DNA of 64,000 nucleotides. It comes from Lingula anatina (Eukaryota > Brachiopoda > Lingulata > Lingulida > Lingulidae). The translations under genes were made by a program, and so were the position numbers. The DNA is taken from the NCBI RefSeq assembly GCF_001039355.2, contig NW_019775469.1, positions 599,859-663,858 of the forward strand, read 5' to 3'. This document shows, piece by piece, positions 53,541 to 64,000 of this stretch; position 1 is the stretch's first letter; each line of letters opens with the position of its first letter. The notes under the pieces are model-generated. The model did no database searches, was not told the origin of the DNA, and worked only from the letters and a program-made list of their open reading frames with translations.

Positions 53541-55638
53541 TATATATATATATATATATACACTGTGCATGATGTCAGTCTGTAAACATTGCCAAGTTGA
53601 AAATTTGTTTATTTGATATTTCCTGAAATATATCTGATTATTACATAAACAGTATCTTTTATCAGTACAAATAATCTTGTTTAACAAAACAAGAATATAG
53701 TGTAAATTGTGAATGCAATTTAGGAATTTACTTTGTTCACCTTTGTGAATGTTGAATGAGACTATATGTTCTGTCTGGATAATGAAAGTATATATAGACA
53801 GGCTTCTGCCTTGAACTGCCAATACTCTCTTGCCACCTGTGAATACTGCATGGACTAATACCAGACTGGCAATATAGACAGCAAGCTGGCAAATGATACA
53901 GTTAAATCCTTCACCTCATGGACATGGTTGGAATAAATAGGATTGGAGCCAGTGTGGATGACTACACCTGAAGTGCTTTGTTCATGCTGTAAGCTTTTAA
54001 GATATGCATGCAAAGACAGTGGGGAACTCGAGCGAAGTCCATGTTTTTCTCTTTTTAGACGAAGTTACGCAATAATAATAATAATAATCCGTAATGAAAT
54101 CGATATGAATTAAGATACTCATACGAATTGTGGGATGACATATGCAGTTGTGTCTTGTTAAGTTAACAACACTTCTAAATTTAGTTAAAGATGAATTAGT
54201 AATGCTAGATTTAGGATTCAAAGATCCAAGTTGGTATGTGTTATTTTGTAAAATTTATTTTATAAACAAAGTTAATGTTCTAAATATTTCACTGTTTTTA
54301 TTTGCTCTTTTTATGGCTTACATTTGGCTCAAAACTTCAAAGTGCCCCCTTATACATATTACTTACAAACACAAAGTCTAATATTTCTCCAAAAAAAGTA
54401 ATAATCCAGGTGGCTATAAGGTCATACTATTATGTTTGGAATTTTGAAAGGCATGAGTAACTGCGGGCACAATAATTTGCTGAACATGTCATTGTGGCTG
54501 TATATACTGTATTTCACTAACTGTGTCAAAGCTGTCCAAGTCCAACATGGTATCAGGGCAGCTCCCCCACCCCCACCCCCACCCTTCNGATATATATATA
54601 TATATATATATACACTGTGCATGATGTCAGTCTGTAAACATTGCCAAGTTGAAAATTTGTTTATTTGATATTTCCTGAAATATATCTGATTATTACATAA
54701 ACAGTATCTTTTATCAGTACAAATAATCTTGTTTAAAAAAACAAGAATATAGTGTAAATTGTGAATGCAATTTAGGAATTTACTTTGTTCACCTTTGTGA
54801 ATGTTGAATGAGACTATATGTTCTGTCTGGATAATGAAAGTATATATAGACAGGCTTCTGCCTTGAACTGCCAATACTCTCTTGCCACCTGTGAATACTG
54901 CATGGACTAATACCAGACTGGCAATATAGACAGCAAGCTGGCATGATACAGTTAAATCCTTCACCTCATGGACATGGTTGGAATAAATAGGATTGGAGCC
55001 AGTTTGGATGACTATACCTGAAGTGCTTTGTTCATGCTGTAAGCTTTTAAGATATGCATGCAAAGACAGTGGGGAACTCGAGCGAAGTCCATGTTTTTCT
55101 CTTTTTAGACGAAGTTACGCAATAATAATAATAATAATCCGTAATGAAATCGATATGAATTAAGATACTCATACGAATTGTGGGATGACATATGCAGTTG
55201 TGTCTTGTTAAGTTAACAACACTTCTAAATTTAGTTAAAGATGAATTAGTAATGCTAGATTTAGGATTCAAAGATCCAAGTTGGTATGTGTTATTTTGTA
55301 AAATTTATTTTATAAACAAAGTTAATGTTCTAAATATTTCACTGTGTTTTTATTTGCTCTTTTTATGGCTTACATTTGGCTCAAAACTTCAAAGTGCCCC
55401 CTTATACATATTACTTACAAACACAAAGTCTAATATTTCTCCAAAAAAAGTAATAATCCAGGTGGCTATAAGGTCATACTATTATGTTTGGAATTTTGAA
55501 AGGCATGAGTAACTGCGGGCACAATAATTTGCTGAACATGTCATTGTGGCTGTATATACTGTATTTCACTAACTGTGTCAAAGCTGTCCAAGTCCAACAT
55601 GGTATCAGGGCAGCTCCCCCACCCCCACCCCCACCCTC
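53541..55638 (+). repeat. 1.05-kb near-identical direct duplication around a single N
   Basis: 53541-54587 and 54589-55638 differ at only a handful of sites (for example GTGGATGACTACACC against TTTGGATGACTATACC). They meet at the N at 54588, inside a TA tract next to a CCCCCA run. Best read as two alleles placed in series at a contig join. Confidence 0.8.
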
Positions 55639-57999
55639 CTGTAATGAATATCATCCTGACAATAAACAATATAATATGATATTGAGAAAATTATGCATGC
55701 CTTGAATTAAATTGTATCTACAGGTAGAGTTGAGGTAAACAAATAATCTCACTCATCCAGGTATCCCATTGATGCAGTAACTGACATTTTTAATTGCCCC
55801 CCTCCTCCTTAATCACCTTGCCTACCTTTAATCAAGGAACATGGAAAATCTTACTAATCCAGGTATCCATTCTGTCACCACTACCCCCAGCCATAAAAAC
55901 AAATTTCAAAACTTTTCTTTTACTAGTTTCAAAATTGTTATTTACTTAACCAGTTATTGAAAAAACACATTCACATCTAATGAAATAATAAAACGTTTAC
56001 TTTTAGAAAAAGGATAAAATGGAAATAATGAAAAATAACGTTATGGCAAATTTGCATCTGACTTAAGGTTGACTAAGTGTTTGTTTAAGCGCATAAGTGA
56101 GTTTCCTTAATCTTATAATTAATGACCAGTCTTTTTTATGTTATCCTTTTTCTTATATTCAGTAAACCATTCAAGAAATTTATAAATGCCTCAAGGGGGG
56201 GGGGGGGGGGTTCTTGAGAATTGACCTAGAATTAATCGTCTGACACATCAGTCGCTGTAAACCGCAAAACCATATTTTACTTTAATTTAACTGAGTGGCT
56301 TTGTTTGGTTAAAAATAAGATTCATTTCTAAATTGAATTATTTTGTAAATATTGTCTCTATGTTGTTTTATTCAGAGTTGTTTATTACGTTTTGTAAAAC
56401 CAACACCCAAATTGAAACAAGGGCATGTTTATCCCAGAACGTGTGGAATTATAGCGAGAATTCCCTTGGAGATAGATCGAGCTACAGTTAGTACGATAGA
56501 GTCTGGGAATGGTCCCTAAGTAACAAGTAACGGATGGTTATTTTGCGGAGGTATAATTATGTACGGACAGTGTATCTGTCGCTACTAGGTTATTTAAAAT
56601 TTCTGAATCGACCGGGATATTTGAGACAATCAGGCGGAACACGTTCTCTGCCGGACACACCCATCATATTTGTTTGTGAATCCTATTTTACACCATGGAC
56701 AAAATTACGAATACGTGTATATGTCTAAATTTACACCAAGGTGTTGAGAAGCGTGTATCCATCCCTTCTTTTGTAACAAGCTATACTAGAGACCCCTGTA
56801 ATATCAGAGGGTGTATTAGTACTCTCTACAAGGGTCACAGATGAGCTCTGAACATAAAGCGTTCATTTTCCTTTGTGCCTAATTTTTGTCTGCATGTTTT
56901 GGAGGGTAAATCCCGTTTTTTTTTTGTTTTTTTTAAATTTATTTCAGCACAATCCCGGTGTTTTTGTGGCGCATTAGCACCACACATTTAATGATTACAT
57001 TTTGATTACAGTTATATTTTCATTACATATTTAAACTTGCCGCATAATCCTCATCTTCCTCTGTGTGGAGTATCCCGGTGACTCCCTTTCTCGTGTAATT
57101 ATTAAACCTAGCTGACAGGTTTTTCATTCCTCCGGTATTATAAAATAATATTTGCATTAATTTTTAATGATTTGTTGACAGTAATTGATATGAAATACTT
57201 AACATCTTGGCACCTATGAAACACCTGCTTGTTCTCGCGTGCACGACCATCTGGAAAGCTTTCTTGCCCAGTTTTGGTTGTGATTGAAATATTTTTTATC
57301 GAATTTTTAATAAACCAACAAAATATTTACAAGAGCGAGGTAGCGGTTTGTTTGTGAAAAAAAGGAATGGACGACGCACATGAAAACGTTTAGAGAGTTG
57401 ACCACAGTTAAATTTTTGTTAACAGTAATATTTTTGTTTCCCATCCACTTATTATCACACGTCCTTGCTAACATTTAGCCCCGCATGAATTAAACTGCTT
57501 ACCTCAACCAAAATGCGAATGTTACCTTTAATGAAGATGAATTAGTATTTATTTATTTATTTATTTATTTAATATTTATTTATTTATTATTTTGCAGAAA
57601 GTAGACTTTGACCGTAAAAGAATCTGTCAATACTCCACCCATAAAGCAAAAACATTTATTCGACCTTCTTCCACGCACCTACTGAGATACACGTATACAT
57701 TTTTATGGTTGTTCTTATTTTGAAATGACTCATGCGCTACCTCCAGAAGGACGCCAAATGTCATATTTCTTTACTTGAATCTGTTTTTAAATTGGTTTGT
57801 TTTCTTCTTTTTACAAAATAGTTTGTAATCTAGAGTATCGTATTAGACATGCTGAAGGGTTCAGAAAGAGAACTAGTCTTGGAAACAGGTTGTAGATATC
57901 CTCTTGAAATATTTTGTAAGTTAATTATTATCCTAACTTCAGATTTGAGCGCTCTCTTTCGGCGTACTCACTGTTTCACAGCGAGAAAAATCACAGTGC
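55639..57999. other. No gene seen
   Basis: Non-coding; contains an 18-base G run near 56196 and an (ATTT)n tract at 57549-57592. Near 56497 the block TCTGGGAATGGTCCCTAAG resembles one end of the TAA-flanked MITEs at 52-53 kb, but no partner end was found. Confidence 0.45.
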
Positions 58000-58003
58000 A
58001 CGA

Positions 58004-58400
58004 TGATTGACGTTTGTTTATATAACCTGCCAATCAAGCTGTTATTACTTGACAGTAAATATCAAAACTAACTGAATATGATTGGCACCTTGTCAATCAA
58101 AGGATATAAAAGTTTGAGCTTTGCATGGTCTGAGAGTAGAATGTATTGAATGTGATTGACGTTTGTTTATATAACCCCTCAATCAAACTGTTATTACTTG
58201 ACAGCTTCTATCAAAACTAACTGGATTTGATTGGCACCTTGTCAATCAAAGGATGTGAATATTGGAATTTTACATGTTCGGGGAGAAAATTATAGTAATT
58301 GTGTTTGAAGTTCATTAAACTGTCATTCATAGTCGTGTGAGCTTGACAGCTTCCATCAAAGTTGAATTATTCTGTTTGAATTTGATTCATACCTGTCTAT
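58004..58400 (+). repeat. 150-bp tandem repeat with TGATTGAC and TTGACAG motifs
   Basis: Two clear units begin GATTGACGTTTGTTTATATA at 58004 and 58154. Each contains CAATCAA, GTTATTACTTGACAG, TATCAAAACTAACTG and GGCACCTTGTCAATCAAAGG. A third, diverged unit follows to about 58400. Confidence 0.75.
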
Positions 58401-61400
58401 AACAATACATGTCGTAACATTCTGGAGGTAGGAGTCATTTTTTTTTTATTCGCAGCGCGTTAAAAAACGTCGGGTTCTTTATTTCAACTGAGAGACTACA
58501 TGGAATTTAACAACGTGAAAGAGTCCCAGGTTCTTTCCCAGGCGTTCTTTATTGTACTTAAAATCAGTTGTAATTTTTTAAAAATAATTTTATGATGTTA
58601 AATGACTATACCTGAATTAACGTTGTTGTCGATGTTTGTTGCTACATAATCCTTTCTTTGGTACTCCTACGATATCGGAACTTCGTGTACGAACTGAACA
58701 CATAACTTTAATCATACCAATCTTCTTTTAGACCCGATGACTATTTTTGTATCATTTTTAAAAACGAATGATATAAAAAGTAAAACTTTGTCATTTTTTC
58801 CTGAGCTACGGAAAAAAATGCCGAGATAATGATGTTAGTGGCCAGGTAAAATTAAAAAGTACCGGTTTTGTTCGTTCCTTATAGTTGCTTTTAAATAAAC
58901 TAAACAAATTAAAATTGAAAACAATTTCATGCAATGCGTTAACAATCTTTCGAGCTTTATTCTGCGATATATAGCTTGTACTATTTAAAAACTCCAGATT
59001 TGTGAAAATTAATAAACTAATAGTGGAATAAGTCGGGCTGGTTTAATCAAAGACTTAAAATTCTCGGTTTAATTTATATAAGTTGTTTGTTCAGTATTTT
59101 ATACTGTATTTCATCAGATTGGTAAAAATTATCTTTTCATTAAATATAAGTTGGATGATACGCCTTATAAGAAAATATTTGATCGAATATTTATTTTTTA
59201 AATACTTTTTTATCTCATTAATTTTATTCTATTTTTTAAGTAAAAACAAAATTGTTTCAGTATGAACAACATCATGCATCCCCCCTCCCCCCCTCGGTTT
59301 CTGAAAAAAAAACACACACCAATTGATATTAGAATTTTGACTAGCTTAATCCTTGTTCTAAACCGTACCAAATGGCACCGTTCACCCTCTAAAATACCAA
59401 AATTTTTCGGTGCCCTTCAGCAGGCCCCGAACCCCACGTCAGAGGGGGTGGAGGAGGGGGGCGAGGGTCGGCTTAGCATCCGAGGCCTGTCATTTCTAAA
59501 AAAAAACAGACTCCNATTTTGCCCTTTTAACAAGGAAAGCCATCATTACTGTCAAGATATAAAACTCGGGTCGTCAGACAGTTAATGAAGCAGCATGCGG
59601 GTAGGGGAGTGCCGTTCTGTCCATTACATTAACTCTCACTGGGACTCTATGCTTTTTGGCCAGGTAGAAGCAAAACTTCGCCCGTGAGCAAACCCGTTTG
59701 TTTTCAAGCAAGAAGCAACTCTGCAATTTTGAACATTTAGATGATAGTGATAACAAGATATATCTTACAACCAAAACCTACTGCAGATTCTTAGCATTAA
59801 GGAGAAATATCATCCCTAAATAATGTTTTATTTTTCATTTTAAATATTTGTTTAGTCTCTCAAAACGGTGGTAAATGCAATTATTCTGGAATCTGTGCTT
59901 GCTATCGGACCACGTGACCTCCATACATGGCTATCTTCTGTAATAATCTCTTAAGAGATAATTACAAAAATGGACTAACTTTGAATGGGGGACGCATTAG
60001 TTATCCGCTGGTAACCAATGCCTTTGACCTGGGGCGAGGCGTGTAAAGTAGCAAAAGATTGCACAGAATTGCGTTACCGTGTCCAAGCCCCATTTCCCAA
60101 CAGGAAAGATATAGAAATTCAAATCTTTGGCTAAAATGAACAGTTGTTATTTCTTCCACCACTGAATGCCATCAACTGTGATACCTACACACTGTGTTGA
60201 GGATGGGAGCAATTTCCCTACCCCATGTGTTAACACAAAGGCACGGAGGGTACAGGGGCACTCGTGTATATTGAACATTTCGTATCACAACTGTTGTACA
60301 AAATTTAGATAATTGTAATGTTTCTGTCATTATGATTTCAACAAGCCCTAATCCTCTGTCTGTGTCATATAACAAAGACTGAAGTTTAAAACGAGGCTTC
60401 CGCACGGAAGGTGCTCAACTGTACATTATAAAATATTATGTAATCTAGGTGAGTATTTTGGTGAGAGGTGTTCAGCAAGGACCGAGGTCAGTAGAAGATG
60501 GAGAAGAAAGCAGCCTTGTGTTACATTGTTACAATTTCTACTAGTTGGTCGAAAATCTGGCACTGAAATTGGCATCGAACTGTAAGTAAGTACTGTAAGT
60601 AAGTACTGTATAGATGATGGAGTAACATTGGTTATTTGGAATTGATGGTATTTGCCAAAAATGGTGCAATTTGCTCACAAAGCATCATGGGGACATTTTT
60701 GTCTTGACAGCAACAATATTTTCCTCTGATATCCAAATTCACTTGACGTTTAAATAGTTTATTTTCTGTTCTTATTTTCAGCTGGAATACATTTGCCAGA
60801 AAACGGGTGGTCAGAGATTTGCTCCAGCTGTGAACGCGTCTTCCGTCTTAAACAATGTAAGACATTTTGGCAGGTAACTACACTCATAGGTCCCGGATTG
60901 ATTTTAAAATATCCAAAATCCACCTCAGCAAATCCCTACCCGCCAATGTGCACATGTCATGACTATGTAGTTCTTCTTTCTAAGATCTCATAAATTTTGT
61001 TTTTACTACCCTCCTGTCATATGTTTATTTCTAAAATTTCACTTTATACGTAATGGAGGGACACTGTCTTTTTAGTAACACCACTGACATGTGATTCTAA
61101 ACACACAGAATCTTGTCGCGTTACTGTGTGTACACGGTGTAAAAGAATAGAAATTATATTGTTAGAAAGTGTATGATGACATAGAACGTGTCAGCTCAGT
61201 ATATTTTTTGTATAATTTAAAACTTGAAAAGTTGTTTGATGAATACTACTATCGAAATCGGTTGATGTAAAATTAAAAACTGCTTTATTAAACCAACACA
61301 TAGACATTGTTTTGTAAAGGTGTTTTTGTTTGATTTCAGTGACTCAACCGTGCACACGGAGATTGAATACGTTCTCCATCAATGACGTCAGACTCGTGTT

Positions 61401-64000
61401 CCACAGCGGCTGCATCCATGTCAAGATTACATGTCGCATGTCAGAGTTCGTCTGCTAGTAAATTTGCAAAGTTGACATTTTTAAATGTATGAAAATATGA
61501 AGTGTCATGTTTGCTTTGGACTGTGGTGTTCTCCATTGGAAAGCGTATCAAATGAAAAAGTATGATGTAAGGAGTATTTTTTTCGAGAAACGTCTAATTT
61601 AATTTAAAAAGGACTTGGGCGCGTTCACAGCCAGTTGATCCGCAGACTAACTAGTTGAAAGCCCCACTTGAAAGCAAGCTTAGATTTAATTGCTCGTCCC
61701 TGCTGGGACGGTGCACATGGGAGGCGGGGAATCCATTGTCAGGTGCAATGATCTTAAATAGTCAGCAGTTCAACTGGTTGTGAACGGCGTCTATTTCTAT
61801 ACTAAGCGTCAGCCCTGTATGTCGCTGGTTTGCTATTGTACATATGTACGTGTATCTATGTTACCATGTTGTTGTACAGTACTCTTCCCGCTCGTGGTGT
61901 TTTAATGGTAATTTGTTGATGTAGTTGGTTAAGGGGCGGGTACAGGTCTCGAAGATGAGAAAATACTTTTTTTTTAAGTTCTCGTTTAATACGAATATTG
62001 CCAATGCAAAAAGTGTCTTGCTTTATTGGTGTACTAAATCGGTTTTGGTTATTGTCAAATTATCACCAAGTAGTGTTCAGGAAGAGTACTTTGCTACACG
62101 TACATGTAGTATTGGTTTATTTCCGTGTAGGTGTGGAAACATAAACAACAAGCACATGTAGGACGACCGGTTTTCTTATTGATGGTAACATATTTGTGAG
62201 GGCAAATCTGCAATTCGGCATTTCAACCGTGAACAATTATATATTTAAAATTGAATCCTAATACTTATTTTGATGTCTACTTTTGGAAAGAAAGAAAACG
62301 TCCCAACCGTGTAAAATGCATTTATGGAAGTCTTTGGAGGTTATAATGTGTGTTTAGTTGAAGAAAAAACGAGATATATAGCTACAAAAAATCAATAAAT
62401 TGCTGTAATTTAAATAATTACGTTTCAGAAATTGCAGCATTATCAAGCTGGCAGAATGTGTCATTAGTATTGCAGAACTGTCCACACGTATTGAAATGAT
62501 CTTAAGTTTAAAGTGTGCAGTTGTGACGCATATGAAGTAAACTTCGTGTTTCAATGAGGGGAAGGGTCAAAAGTCACCCTGGTTTTAGAAACGAAACCAA
62601 GGAGTTGAAATTTTCCCGAAATTAAAATAAATTTGTTATTGTAGTAGTGGTAGGTTATAAAGGAAAATTGTTGAATCATAGAAAATGTTTTATTTCTGAA
62701 TATTATCTTCATTAAAGGATCTACAGGTATGTAGGACTGACATTCATTAGAAACTTTTACATTCTGAATTTTTGACAAATTCTTGACAAAGTAAAATCAA
62801 TCATTTTAGCTGTCACAAAGCCAATTTTTTAGAATAATGGCTACTCGATGATGTTTTTAGGAATGGCAATTTCTGTCAATACTCCCAAAATAGAATGTGA
62901 TACAATTTAAACGAAATTTATAGGAAAATTTTGACAACTAAATGAGCATTTTTTTGTAAATTAACTTCACTTGCAGATATTTAGCCAATTCTTCGAAAAT
63001 CCATCGAATTATCATACAAAATTACTTCTTCATAGTATTTTGCTTCTTTAAAAAATATGAATAATAGTCATTCTCTCAGTATAAAAAACTTTATCCAAAA
63101 ATGTATAGATCAGCGCTTTGTTAAAGGTTGGTCTTGTACCTAGTATTTTCTTCGTTTACTCTTGTTCGCAATCAAAGGGTAATTGAAGAATAACCTATTA
63201 TTGGATGTCAGTCCTGCTTGTTTAATTATAGTGCTGAGTGTCACTTGATCACTGAATACCGGAGACCAGTCTTAAGATTATTAGAAATGTCTTAGTAAAT
63301 GTATATGTCAAGTAAACTAATATTTGAGGATTTTTTTTCCGTTTCCTTTGCAATGGCGTTGGTGGAATAAGCTTTAAGTTGGTTATGTCATTATGACGTT
63401 TATGATTCGCATGCTGTAAAATTTCAGTTTTCGCTCAAAGTTTTGCCATGAAATACATATTTTAGGATTTCATGTGAAGAAAACAAGTTTGCAGTGGACA
63501 TGGACAATATTTATCGATGAACAAAACTAACAGGAATTTAACAAAATTTGATTATTTTGACCACTTTTTGTTTTGTGTGTATACTTCAGCAAGGCGACAT
63601 AGTGCTTCCATGTGGGTACATGCGTCAGGATAGGATTAGGTTCTATGCATATTGAATTTTCTATATCGATCACACCAGTGAATTTAGACAAACATGTTTT
63701 GGTAATTTTTAAAAAATCTTGTTGGTATTATGTCTGTCATAATATTCCTGAACTCCTTTATAAATCAAAAGGCCACGCCGGCCAAGTAGAAATTTTCAAA
63801 ATGCATAGAATCTCGACATGTTTCAGTTAGATAGAGAACCAGTTTTGTTTGTATGTAAAAGCTTTATTCACATTTCATAGCACGTTTTATGAAACTGCCA
63901 TTAATGTAGAAGAAAAAAGACATTTCAAGTTTTATAATATTTTGTGAAAACGATGCTGTTACTTTTTGTATTCATTTGTGCAATAATAAATGAATGTGCC
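58401..64000. other. No gene recognised
   Basis: AT-rich sequence with an isolated N at 59515 and a short TAAGTAAGTACTG duplication near 60590. Several short frames (for example 60781-60993 after TTTTCAG, reading LPENGWSEICSSCERVFRLK) have a splice-like start but no family match. Confidence 0.4.

Noticed and set aside
53490-55063. Frames of 110 and 213 codons on the minus strand, seen twice
   Set aside because: They are the same non-coding sequence duplicated around the N at 54588; the longer one runs through the N and a C-rich tract.
58401-64000. Search for tRNA, rRNA or snRNA genes in the gene-poor right end
   Set aside because: No cloverleaf with A and B box sequences or other conserved RNA core was recognised by eye; a covariance search would be needed to exclude them.

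Overview
This window looks like invertebrate animal nuclear DNA, most likely from a marine lophotrochozoan such as a bivalve. The lineage is an inference from the TE mix, and the sequence does not settle it. It is AT-rich and intron-rich, dense in transposon remnants and microsatellites, and has spliced exons of conserved animal genes. No prokaryotic-style genes, CRISPR arrays, tRNA or rRNA genes were seen. Most open frames are noise; the real coding content is short exons flanked by AG and GT splice sites.

Region by region. 0-2.3 kb: a minus-strand signal-peptide exon, a 146-bp satellite carrying nuclear-receptor-like AGGTCA repeats, and a MITE. 3.9-5.5 kb: a complete but broken Tc1-like transposon with TA target duplication. 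5.7 kb: an exon resembling an LDL-receptor YWTD propeller repeat. 6.9-7.7 kb: an AACGTT-rich inverted-repeat element. 10.2-19.9 kb (minus): a multi-exon single-pass receptor made of a signal peptide, an EMI-domain end, a MEGF-type EGF, four calcium-binding-type EGFs, a membrane helix and a tail with ITAM-spaced tyrosines. Its first intron carries a 3.4-kb non-autonomous tyrosine-recombinase retrotransposon with Ngaro-style split direct repeats (A1-B1-A2-B2). 20.2-22.0 kb: an inverted repeat built from tandem units. 22.3-24.5 kb (plus): six in-phase exons of the Arf-GEF GBF1. 25.6 kb: one exon of the ESCRT-III gene CHMP4. 26.3-30.6 kb: a 4-kb foldback element with YY1-like motifs. 31.4-32.0 kb: a LINE 3' end.

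38.9-53.1 kb is a graveyard of transposases. It contains a Tc1-like remnant, a spliced Mutator-like gene (three exons plus a second fragment), an HTH_Tnp_4-like fragment, a pogo-like fragment, and a degenerate HECT-like exon pair. It also holds two RNA-level signals on the minus strand: a histone-type 3' stem-loop just after a lysine-rich reading frame, and a hammerhead-like core further downstream. 53.5-55.6 kb is a 1.05-kb near-identical duplication around a single N. 55.6-64 kb has only short repeats and no gene I recognise.

The assembly deserves caution. Several isolated N characters (21254, 25012, 28803, near 37752, 54588, 59515) may be contig joins. Two of them are flanked by near-identical sequence, and unrelated partial genes sit on either side of others. 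Linkage of the receptor, GBF1 and CHMP4 should therefore not be assumed.
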